Below, piece after piece: positions 34,044 to 41,547 of a stretch of 42,604 nt of DNA (positions within the stretch are counted from its first letter, which is position 1; each line of letters begins with the position of its first letter). The stretch is from Gudongella sp964604145 (GTDB lineage Bacteria > Bacillota > Clostridia > Tissierellales > Tissierellaceae): the NCBI GenBank assembly GCA_964604145.1, contig CAZRXS010000007.1:1-42604 (forward strand), read 5' to 3'. The position numbers and the translations under genes are program-made. The notes under the pieces are model-generated. The model saw only the letters and a program-made list of their open reading frames with translations, was not told the DNA's origin and ran no database searches.

Positions 34044-34427
34044 TTATTCCTTCTTATCTTCTTCTGTTTTTGTTCTTACTACTCCTTCAATATGAACGTC
34101 AACACTTATTACATTTAAGTCTGTCATATTCTCAATGGCTTCTTTAACTTTACTTTGAACTTCTTCACCGACTTGGTTAAGCTTTGTTCCATAAGCAAGG
34201 TTTAAATGCAAAATAAGTGAAACCTGATCCCCATTTATTTCAGTTTTTACACCCTTGCCAAGATTTTTCTTACCCAAAAGCTCTGAAATACCCTCAGCCA
34301 GATTACTAGTCATCCCAACAACACCTTCAACTTCCATAGCTGCAGTAGAAGCTATGGTAGATATAACATCACTTGATATATTAACGCTACCGTTATCAGT
34401 ATACTCTTTATTCATATTTTCAGTCAA
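34044..34427 (-). CDS. Asp23/Gls24 family envelope stress response protein
   Basis: A 127-residue Asp23/Gls24 (DUF322) protein with the family core VNISSDVISTIASTAAMEVEGVVGM and GDQVSLILHLNLAYG. In other Firmicutes such proteins sit near the membrane and respond to envelope stress; a copy beside nusB is usual in Clostridia. I start at TTG 34427, 5 nt after GGGAGGTG. An ATG 15 bp upstream overlaps the ribosome site. A hairpin with a T tract lies just upstream, so expression may be attenuated. Confidence 0.9.
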   Translation of the reverse strand: MTENMNKEYTDNGSVNISSDVISTIASTAAMEVEGVVGMTSNLAEGISELLGKKNLGKGVKTEINGDQVSLILHLNLAYGTKLNQVGEEVQSKVKEAIENMTDLNVISVDVHIEGVVRTKTEEDKKE

Positions 34428-34447
34428 ACTAACACCTCCCATTTTCG

Positions 34448-34478
34448 AAAAATTAGCCTAAAGCTGAGCTTTAGGCTA
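34448..34478 (-). terminator. Terminator or attenuator upstream of asp23
   Basis: Perfect 10-bp stem TAGCCTAAAG/CTTTAGGCTA with a 5-nt loop, then ATTTTT on the minus strand (34452-34448). It falls between the CD1247-like gene and asp23 inside an otherwise close-packed set of genes, so partial readthrough is likely. Confidence 0.7.
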
Positions 34479-34482
34479 TAGT

Positions 34483-34833
34483 TTACTCTTCGTCATCATC
34501 CTCTTCATCTTCAAAATCATCTTCATCATCTTCATCATAATCATCACAATTATCAAAATCATCAAAATCGTCAAAATCAAAATCATCATCAAAGTCAAAC
34601 TCTTCTCCATCGCCGTAGATGTCTTCTTCTACATCTGATAAATCTTCATCGATAAAATTAACATACTCTTCAAGGTCGATCTGATCTTCTACTAATTCTT
34701 CCATAACTTCAGCAAAATCTTCCAAAGTTTCAACAATAGCCATTAATAATTTCCCTTCTTTGCTAGAATCATCAATTCCCAATCCATAAACTAGACCTTT
34801 AAGATATGATACTTTTTGAAATAAATATTCCAT
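34483..34833 (-). CDS. CD1247-type N-terminal domain protein with Asp/Glu-rich tail
   Basis: A 116-residue protein whose first 50 residues (MEYLFQKVSYLKGLVYGLGI...ETLEDFAEVMEEL) match a small clostridial domain known as the CD1247 N-terminal domain. The last 50 residues are almost wholly acidic with Phe/Tyr spacers (DFDDDFDFDD, DYDEDDEDDFEDEEDDDEE). The function is unknown. It lies 13 bp after efp, with AAGGAGGG before the ATG. Confidence 0.8.
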   Translation of the reverse strand: MEYLFQKVSYLKGLVYGLGIDDSSKEGKLLMAIVETLEDFAEVMEELVEDQIDLEEYVNFIDEDLSDVEEDIYGDGEEFDFDDDFDFDDFDDFDNCDDYDEDDEDDFEDEEDDDEE

Positions 34834-34846
34834 TTTTTTACCCTCC

Positions 34847-35404
34847 TTATACTCTGGAAAGATACTCTCCAGTTCTCGTGTCTATTTTTATTTTATCACC
34901 ATTGTTCACAAATAGAGGAACATTGATTGATACTCCAGTTTCAACTTTTGCTAACTTTGTTGCACCCTGAGCAGTATCGCCTTTTAAACCAGGCTCAGTT
35001 TCTACAACTTCCAATACAACAAAATTATCAGGTTGAACTTCAAAAGCCTTGCCTTTAAAAAACTTAATCTGTGCAATATCGTTTTCTTTAATATACTGTA
35101 GAGCTTCTTCAACTGCCTCATATTCTAGAGGTAGCTGCTCATAGGTATCTGTATCCATAAAATAATACAGGTCTCCATCAGCATATAAGTACTGCATCTC
35201 TTTAGTCTCAATCATCGCTCTTTCAAATCTTTCAGCAGGATTAAAGGTTACCTCTTTAAATCCTCCATCAATAACATTTTTAAGCTTTGTCCTAACAAAT
35301 GCAGCCCCCTTACCAGGCTTAACATGTTGAAAATCTACTATTTGAAAAACATCTCCATCCAAAACAAATGTAATGCCTTTTCTAAAATCTCCCGCTTGTA
35401 TCAA
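34847..35404 (-). CDS. efp: Elongation factor P
   Basis: EF-P rescues ribosomes stalled at proline runs. The 185-residue three-domain protein shows AGDFRKGITFVLDGDVFQIVDFQHVKPGKGAAFVRTKLKN, with the conserved loop Lys in PGKGA that is modified in many species, and the C-terminal signature GVSINVPLFVNNGDKIKIDTRTGEYLSR. It starts with TTG after GGAGGTTTTAGA. A good promoter lies 45-75 bp upstream. Confidence 0.96.
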   Translation of the reverse strand: MIQAGDFRKGITFVLDGDVFQIVDFQHVKPGKGAAFVRTKLKNVIDGGFKEVTFNPAERFERAMIETKEMQYLYADGDLYYFMDTDTYEQLPLEYEAVEEALQYIKENDIAQIKFFKGKAFEVQPDNFVVLEVVETEPGLKGDTAQGATKLAKVETGVSINVPLFVNNGDKIKIDTRTGEYLSRV

Positions 35405-35448
35405 TCTAAAACCTCCAATTCAAGAATAAAAATATCTTTAATAAGATT

Positions 35449-35477
35449 ATTATATCAGTATCTAAGATAGCTAACAA
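35449..35477 (-). promoter_or_regulatory. efp promoter
   Basis: On the minus strand TTGTTA (35477-35472) and TATAAT (35454-35449) are 17 bp apart, with TGA before the -10. It follows the end of the pilus operon and probably drives efp and the genes downstream. Confidence 0.8.
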
Positions 35478-35507
35478 GCTAAAAATTTAAGACTTTGTAA
35501 ATATTGT

Positions 35508-36500
35508 TTACTCTATCCCTACTTTTATAATCTTAGTTTCCATTAATGGAGCTAAATACTTGGCGTATTTTAAATACATTGTAGAATCATAGCTAATTTG
35601 CACAGATTCTCTTGGGTCCTTAAAGGAATTTAAAACTACTTTTCCTAAGATGCTAGAAAGATCTTCACACTCTCTTTTTATCTCTCCATCTTTTATTAAA
35701 ACAAGTCCCTGAAAATTGCAAGAACCTTTAAAGGTTAAATCTCCATTTTCTATATAGATTATACCGTTTAATAATACCGAATTGTAATTAGAGCAATCTA
35801 TTAATACATTGTTTTTGTTAAATCCATCTGATTGGACAACTAAAATCATTCTATTGTTAAATATATTAATATAATTGCAATTATTGTTAAAATACAATTT
35901 ACTAGGTCCAAAAGGCTTTGCTTCTATCTTTATATTATTGTAATTTGAAGTTTTAATTAAAGAATGACCACTTGGTAGAAAATCTCTATGGATTGAATCT
36001 GGTATAGCAGTTAATAATTCTTCAATAGTCTTTATATAGTCTTCTGAACGATTCTGTAAATAAACTAAACCATTGTCACAATCATCAACCTCGTCCTTGC
36101 AGATAGCTCCAAGCACATTTTTGTTAATCTGGATATCTTTGTAGCTTCCAAGTATTTTTAGATTAAACTTAGGCCTATCGTCTCTTTTGTTTTCAAAGGA
36201 GATTTCTCCTGATATATTTTCTATTAGGCTAGATGATATAGGGATATTATAGACATTTTCTTTCTTAAGAAAATCATCTGGGAATCTTCTAATAATATTT
36301 ATTATCCCATCGCTTAAAGACTTATCATAAACAAACCTGTTTATCTCAGTCTCAATATTAAACTCTCCTTGAATAATATTCACTCTATTGCTGTTTAATT
36401 TACTTTGCACAAATAAAGTCTCCCATGCAAACAACACTATTGATAAACATATAGTGCTAATTATTAAAACAAAAAATGAAATAAAGCCATTTCTTTTCAA
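35508..36500 (-). CDS. PilX-like pilus-associated protein
   Basis: A 330-residue protein with an N-terminal membrane helix just after MKRNGFISFFVLI, like minor pilins of the PilX type but without a Glu at position 5. A C-terminal region with short repeated beta strands (NGIIYIENGDLTFKGSCNFQGLVLIKDG) resembles PilX-associated polymer-forming repeats. It is last in the pilus operon and overlaps the previous gene by 4 bp. A specific role, for example in pilus initiation, is inference. Confidence 0.75.
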   Translation of the reverse strand: MKRNGFISFFVLIISTICLSIVLFAWETLFVQSKLNSNRVNIIQGEFNIETEINRFVYDKSLSDGIINIIRRFPDDFLKKENVYNIPISSSLIENISGEISFENKRDDRPKFNLKILGSYKDIQINKNVLGAICKDEVDDCDNGLVYLQNRSEDYIKTIEELLTAIPDSIHRDFLPSGHSLIKTSNYNNIKIEAKPFGPSKLYFNNNCNYINIFNNRMILVVQSDGFNKNNVLIDCSNYNSVLLNGIIYIENGDLTFKGSCNFQGLVLIKDGEIKRECEDLSSILGKVVLNSFKDPRESVQISYDSTMYLKYAKYLAPLMETKIIKVGIE

Positions 36501-37072
36501 TTTAGACCTCTCTTAGCTAAGTCATCCCTTAGATAAAGGGTTTCTGTAAAAGAATACTCTTTGTTATTAGTTTTGTTTTTGCTTTTAATCCAAATACATA
36601 AAAGCATATTTTCTTTATCGTAATATGTATTTTGGATATCATAAATATTATCCAGTATAAAATTATGGCCACCATTATTTGGCATATCTACTGGACAGCA
36701 TATATTCGATTTAAAATCTGTCCTATAGAGAGTGTGGTCAGATAATCTATAAAAAATATGATTGTAAATGTCTCCTTCTTTTTTTACAATAAAAAATGGA
36801 AGGGTTTCTCTATATGGAAAATTCCTTGGCAAATAATCATCCATATGAATAATCTCAACAGCTTCAATAACTTCATCCCTAATATACTCAATAGCAAATC
36901 TACCCTGTAATAAAAAATCATCCTCTATGGAAATATCTTTAGATACTCTAGATGCGAAGTAAAAAGTATTAAAGCCTAAAGATAATAGTATCCCCGTTAA
37001 GGCAATCCCTATAACTAATTCAATAAGTGTAAATCCATTATTCCATATTCCTCGATACTTGAAATTTAGCAC
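36497..37072 (-). CDS. Type IV prepilin-like protein (PilW/GspJ-like)
   Basis: A 191-residue protein with a class III prepilin signal NG^FTLIELVIGIALTGILL, including Glu at +5. Prepilin peptidase should cut after the Gly and methylate the Phe. The start is GTG at 37072, with GGGGAT upstream, inside the end of the previous gene (35-bp overlap). The C-terminal half is unlike a major pilin, which suggests a minor pilin. Confidence 0.85.
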   Translation of the reverse strand: MLNFKYRGIWNNGFTLIELVIGIALTGILLSLGFNTFYFASRVSKDISIEDDFLLQGRFAIEYIRDEVIEAVEIIHMDDYLPRNFPYRETLPFFIVKKEGDIYNHIFYRLSDHTLYRTDFKSNICCPVDMPNNGGHNFILDNIYDIQNTYYDKENMLLCIWIKSKNKTNNKEYSFTETLYLRDDLAKRGLN

Positions 37073-37415
37073 TTATACCATCCCCTAAAAACTTTACTTC
37101 AACGCTATATACTTCATAGTGTTCGAAAATTGAATCTATATAAATCCTGGCCTCCAAATCTTCATTTAATAAATCATCCTTATATTCTATAGAATCTCCA
37201 CTATTTAATCCACAAAATATATTATTGTTTGTTTCATTGGGATGTTTAATAGTTTGTGCAATCCTTTGAGCTTGATCTATTACAATAGCTCGCTTTTCAA
37301 TTCTAGAAAGCCCAACTTTTGTAGATGCAATAGATGGAAATACAGTTGAAATTAATAGCCCCATAAGTGCTAGTCCTACAATAATATCAATTAATACAAA
37401 GCCTCTTTGTTTCAT
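37038..37415 (-). CDS. Prepilin-like protein (PilV/GspI-like) with Asp at +5
   Basis: A 125-residue protein starting MKQRGFVLIDIIVGLALMGLL, a prepilin-type signal after RG^F, but with Asp where nearly all pilins have Glu5. It is placed between two other prepilin genes and starts 3 bp after one of them. Likely a minor pilin. Confidence 0.82.
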   Translation of the reverse strand: MKQRGFVLIDIIVGLALMGLLISTVFPSIASTKVGLSRIEKRAIVIDQAQRIAQTIKHPNETNNNIFCGLNSGDSIEYKDDLLNEDLEARIYIDSIFEHYEVYSVEVKFLGDGISAKFQVSRNME

Positions 37416-37418
37416 ATC

Positions 37419-37871
37419 CTACTTGTCCTTTCTTAGACTTATCTCAGAAGTTACAGGTGATACAGCTAATATATAATATTCAGAAGCTTTTTTGATTTTT
37501 ACAGTCCCAGCATTTCCAATCCTTCCATTTGGGCTAAAAATATAAAAATCAAAGTTTTTATCTCTTATCTCTACTCCATTATTTAACTTTCTTTTTAGTA
37601 TTTCTTCTCCACTTTTATACTTGATTTCATAAGTATTATTAGCAGCATGAAATTTGGCAATAATTGCTTTATTTTCTGTAATCGCCCTATTCCTAGCTTG
37701 CCTTATGTCTTTCTCCAATATCCTCAGTTGTTGATTTTGATTGTAAGTCTTAAACATCTTTGAATTTGGGATTGCTATTGTTAAAAGCAAAGAAAAAAGA
37801 GCTAACACAATAAGCAACTCAATCATTGTGTAACCCTCTTTTTTGCTCTTAATTTTTTTTAGTATCTCCAT
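37419..37871 (-). CDS. Prepilin-like protein (GspH/FimT-like)
   Basis: A 150-residue minor pseudopilin candidate with EG^YTMIELLIVLALFSLLL, carrying Glu at +5 and Tyr in place of Phe at +1. The GspH-type body follows (LRILEKDIRQARNRAITENKAIIAKF). The ATG overlaps the end of the SLH protein gene by 13 bp, and I see no strong ribosome site, so it probably depends on coupled translation. Confidence 0.85.
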   Translation of the reverse strand: MEILKKIKSKKEGYTMIELLIVLALFSLLLTIAIPNSKMFKTYNQNQQLRILEKDIRQARNRAITENKAIIAKFHAANNTYEIKYKSGEEILKRKLNNGVEIRDKNFDFYIFSPNGRIGNAGTVKIKKASEYYILAVSPVTSEISLRKDK

Positions 37872-39544
37872 TGATTTAATACATAGAGCATATATGCAGC
37901 CTCAGCTCTAGTAATTTTTCTATGCACATTTTGGAAGCTTGGAGACTTGTAAGCCTTTTCAAACATCATTTGTTCTGCTAATATATTCCATTTAAAATTG
38001 TAATTATATAAAACTCTACCCATTATTAACTCTACTTCATAATACGAGATTGGATTGTATGGTCTAAAGGTTCTGTCAGGATAGCCTATTACATAGCCTT
38101 TTGACAGACTGTAACTAATAATATTACCATAATTTTGAAATTGTGCATAATCTCTAAAATAAGTAGCATTTTCAATATAAGTTGGCAAAGTCCAATTTTC
38201 AGCTCTACTTAAAAGAATAAGGAATTCTGCTCTTGTAATATTTTGCTCGGGCTTAAAGGTTCCATCAAGATAAGTCTTTCCTGGATAACCAGTTATAATT
38301 CCTCGTCTTACCATAGTTTGGATTTCATCTTTTGCCCAATGATCTCTTATATCAGTTAAAAGTCTAATGCTGTTATCCATAAATACTGCAAATACACTTT
38401 CTCTATTAGATAGTGTAGAAGGCAATAATTCTGCAAAAATTACACCTTCTTCTACCCTTGAAGGCACATAAGACCACTTATCATCAACAAACTTATACAA
38501 TCCAGCCTTGTTTTTATCTCCATAGTAAGGAAAGCTTACTGTTATTGTGTTTTTATCATCCAAAGTTCCTGCCACATTATCAATCTTTATCCCATATACT
38601 TCAGAAGCTCGAATATAGGTGCCTAAGGTATAATAATCTGTATTTCTTGTATTTAACGTTACTATCAAAGGCATATAAAATGTCCCTGGTTTAACAGTGA
38701 TCTTTAGATTTTCCCCAACGCTGAACTCTCCTCCTGCTGGGAGTATTGTAGTAGAAACTGATTTTATAATAGAATCCTCTTGAGATAATTCTCTAAATCT
38801 TTCATTGTAAGCCCTCTTATACTCTCTTTTAAAGCTTTGAATAAATGCATCCTCATATTCATAATTTCCAAGTCTTAACCTGTATCTTTCTCTGATTTCA
38901 GGTTCACTTAAAAGATCTCGCTCATCATCCATTGACTTTTTATAGAGATAGTCTTTTTCAGCTGCAATAATTCCCATGGCTGTCCCCACTTCTTTACCAT
39001 CATTAAGACCTTGTTCCATGCTTTCTTTAGCTGGGTCTAAAAGAGCCTCTTCATATGCCTTTTCATATCCTTTTTGGAAAGCTATCTTAAACTCTAGAAT
39101 AAACGCAATTTCATAGCTTTCAGGCATATCATCTACATTATACATCCTAACTATATTGTTATCCGTTGGGATAGCTTTTCTCCAATCACTATCTCTGCGA
39201 TTATGAAAATCTTCAAGCGCAAGTGTTTTCCCCAAACTCTCACCTAAGGCCTTAGCATAGTTAATATCTACATCGCCTTTTAAAGCATCTTCATAACCTT
39301 TTTTAAAGCCTCTTCTAAAATCACTCGGATCTAGAATATCTCCTTTTATTTCATCATATCTATCAGATCTAGCATATTCTAAATAAGCTTCGTCGTAATC
39401 TGAAAAACTAGAATCTATTCCATAAAACTTCTCTCCTTCACTAATACCTAGGTCATAATCTTCGACTGTTGCAAATACGCCTCCTGGTATAATAAGGAGA
39501 ATTAAAACCATTGTAAAAACCACTATAAGCTTACTATTTTTCAT
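37859..39544 (-). CDS. SLH-domain surface protein with three-fold internal repeat, in the pilus operon
   Basis: A 561-residue exported protein. The start at 39544 is set by AAGGAGGAGATAAAA; an upstream start would put eight residues before the signal peptide. A signal peptide (cleavage likely after VFA25) precedes three related units of about 60-70 residues (about 33-89, 98-168, 179-250), each ending in F-x3-F(K)-x-(G)Y-x2-A(Y/L). A beta-rich region (about 260-390) leads to C-terminal SLH domains: two full (HWAKDEIQTMVRRGIITGYP and YFRDYAQFQNYGNIISYSLS segments) and a shorter third. SLH domains bind secondary cell-wall polymers, so the protein probably anchors or scaffolds the pilus at the wall. 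I do not recognise the repeat family. Confidence 0.85.
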   Translation of the reverse strand: MKNSKLIVVFTMVLILLIIPGGVFATVEDYDLGISEGEKFYGIDSSFSDYDEAYLEYARSDRYDEIKGDILDPSDFRRGFKKGYEDALKGDVDINYAKALGESLGKTLALEDFHNRRDSDWRKAIPTDNNIVRMYNVDDMPESYEIAFILEFKIAFQKGYEKAYEEALLDPAKESMEQGLNDGKEVGTAMGIIAAEKDYLYKKSMDDERDLLSEPEIRERYRLRLGNYEYEDAFIQSFKREYKRAYNERFRELSQEDSIIKSVSTTILPAGGEFSVGENLKITVKPGTFYMPLIVTLNTRNTDYYTLGTYIRASEVYGIKIDNVAGTLDDKNTITVSFPYYGDKNKAGLYKFVDDKWSYVPSRVEEGVIFAELLPSTLSNRESVFAVFMDNSIRLLTDIRDHWAKDEIQTMVRRGIITGYPGKTYLDGTFKPEQNITRAEFLILLSRAENWTLPTYIENATYFRDYAQFQNYGNIISYSLSKGYVIGYPDRTFRPYNPISYYEVELIMGRVLYNYNFKWNILAEQMMFEKAYKSPSFQNVHRKITRAEAAYMLYVLNQWRY

Positions 39545-39557
39545 TTTTATCTCCTCC

Positions 39558-40997
39558 TTATCTATCAACCAAAACTAGTATTTTCCCAACAGGTAATACT
39601 TCACCAGGTCTTATATCGTTTTTTTCCATAATTTCATTTTTATAGGTCATAGTCCCATATATCTCTTTAGAAATAGTTGAAACACTATCCCCTGCCTTCA
39701 CCTCATAAAATATATGTTCAGGTGTTTTTTTCTCCTCTATACTATCTTCAAAATGGTGAGGATAAAAAGCTTCAAGCTTATCAAATATTAAAACCCCAAA
39801 ATCATCTCTGCCTTCAGGTAACTCATAGTATATATGTGTTATTTTTATAGGGTATTCACCAATATCTCCTGGAAGTGGAATTTCTATGTTACTCCAACCA
39901 AGCCATGAAATTCCATCTGACATAAACATATCTATCTCTTCACCACTTTGAGTAAGTGCTTTCATCCCAATTTTACCCGGTCCATATGAAAATGAATAAG
40001 CCCAGATTGTAAGGTGTGTTGGTGGATACTTAAGAGTGATGTTAGAACTTGATATATCTACCATTGCAGTGTTCTTTTCTTCTACTCCAACTATATTGTA
40101 CTCCATTCTAAGTGAAAATCTTCCAGCAACAGCAATTGTGCTTGGTGAAGCTGTTCCTCTTACAAGTGGATTTGAAGAAATAAAATCATAATTTCTTGTT
40201 TCAAAGCTGTGTAGTAGATCTCCAATTATTTCAGGTGGCTCATCTGGTAAGTCCGTTCCCTTACCATCACTTCCTGGACCAGTGCCTACTATTGGTCGAC
40301 CTTCACTATCATAAGAAACTTCTCCATTAGCTCCTGCATAGCCAGCAAAACTGCTAAAAAGAGTTCCTTGATTTAAATTTTCTGCAGTTTGTATAGCTAT
40401 TATTTCAGAATCAGCATCTGCCAAACCTTCTAGACTATACACCTTTAAGCCCATATTGCCTGCTAAATTGCTATCAGCATTTCTATCAAGAGATAAAGAA
40501 CTTACCATAAGCCTTCTAGGACTCGATTCAACAGCCCTAACCATATTTACAATACCATCATAGCTACCGCTAAATGGAATGGACATCTCCATATTGTATA
40601 CATCCATTTCTGAAATAATTTCAGCATTTGGTCTAGTAAAATTTAGGTCAACTATATCAACTTGATCCTCAGGTAAAAGGTCATTTAATAAGTAAATAAT
40701 TTGAGCCTGGTCTAGAGTTGGAAAGTAATATGAAAGAATTTGATTTCGTTCTCTATTAAGCATTTCCCATTCTTTTTTGATATCATCTTCTTTTCTAAGA
40801 GTTTCATTCATATCTTGAATCTTAGCTTCATACTCGTATTTAGCTACCTGTAAATTTTCAAGTTTAGCAGCTTGTGGTTTTAGTACAAATTGATTTCCAA
40901 GCCAAGCAATTACCGCTATTGCCAATAAAGTTAAGAGTACTTTTTCACTATTTGTCAAAGGTCTAGTTTTAATTTTGCCAAATATTTTAGTTTGCAT
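39558..40997 (-). CDS. pilO: PilO-like pilus assembly protein with C-terminal LysM domain
   Basis: A 479-residue protein. One membrane helix (VLLTLLAIAVIAWLGNQFVL) is followed by a coiled coil (about 35-75) and a PilO-like domain (to about 190), as in the inner platform of type IV pili. An added central beta-rich region (about 250-420, possibly carbohydrate-binding-like) and a LysM module (about 428-478, FYEVKAGDSVSTISKEIYG) are not part of standard PilO. LysM binds peptidoglycan, so this protein may tie the assembly platform to the wall. It overlaps pilN by 11 bp. Confidence 0.82.
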   Translation of the reverse strand: MQTKIFGKIKTRPLTNSEKVLLTLLAIAVIAWLGNQFVLKPQAAKLENLQVAKYEYEAKIQDMNETLRKEDDIKKEWEMLNRERNQILSYYFPTLDQAQIIYLLNDLLPEDQVDIVDLNFTRPNAEIISEMDVYNMEMSIPFSGSYDGIVNMVRAVESSPRRLMVSSLSLDRNADSNLAGNMGLKVYSLEGLADADSEIIAIQTAENLNQGTLFSSFAGYAGANGEVSYDSEGRPIVGTGPGSDGKGTDLPDEPPEIIGDLLHSFETRNYDFISSNPLVRGTASPSTIAVAGRFSLRMEYNIVGVEEKNTAMVDISSSNITLKYPPTHLTIWAYSFSYGPGKIGMKALTQSGEEIDMFMSDGISWLGWSNIEIPLPGDIGEYPIKITHIYYELPEGRDDFGVLIFDKLEAFYPHHFEDSIEEKKTPEHIFYEVKAGDSVSTISKEIYGTMTYKNEIMEKNDIRPGEVLPVGKILVLVDR

Positions 40998-41547
40998 CTA
41001 CTAGCACCTCCCAAAGAGAGATTTCCAAATTATAATTATAGTAACTCTCTACCTCAGAAATATTTGAAATAAACACATCTTCCACCATAGGAAGTTCTGA
41101 AAGTCCTTTAGTAAATTCTGCAATAGAATACTTATCCTCTGCAAAACCAGAAATCTGAATATCCCAGCCAGATGCACTCAGATTGCTAAGAAATACTCCT
41201 TGGGGTAGTTTAGTATTTATATCCTTTAAAAGAGTATCTCCAATTACATCCCTCGCCTGAATATTTTCATCAAGTGCAATAATCCTTTCTACCTCTGCCT
41301 TAAACTCTGCAGTTTCTTCTTCAAAAGCTTTTATTTCATCTACCCTTTTATTTGTCTCAGGGTCTTCAGCAACAGTTCTAAGAGAATTCACTTCTTTATT
41401 AAGTGCAGAAATTTTAACTTGATTAAATCCACCCCAAATTATTAATCCTAATAAAACTATAAAGAGAATAGAGTATAAGACAACCATTTTGTCAAATTTA
41501 AATTGTTTCTTTTCTATAAAAGGTTCAAAAAAGTTAAGGTCTCTCAT
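40987..41547 (-). CDS. pilN: PilN, type IV pilus assembly protein
   Basis: The 186-residue protein has a cytoplasmic N-terminal peptide (MRDLNFFEPFIEKK), a single membrane helix (VVLYSILFIVLLGLIIWGGF), a coiled coil and a ferredoxin-like periplasmic-type domain (LPQGVFLSNLSASGWDIQISGFAEDKYSIAEF). PilN's N-terminal peptide docks in PilM. It overlaps pilM by 4 bp (ATGA) and pilO by 11 bp. Confidence 0.88.
   Translation of the reverse strand: MRDLNFFEPFIEKKQFKFDKMVVLYSILFIVLLGLIIWGGFNQVKISALNKEVNSLRTVAEDPETNKRVDEIKAFEEETAEFKAEVERIIALDENIQARDVIGDTLLKDINTKLPQGVFLSNLSASGWDIQISGFAEDKYSIAEFTKGLSELPMVEDVFISNISEVESYYNYNLEISLWEVLVDAN

Noticed and set aside
35478..35507. Terminator of the pilus operon
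   Set aside because: Only a 5-bp stem (GTAAA/TTTAC) without a clear T run follows the last pilus gene.
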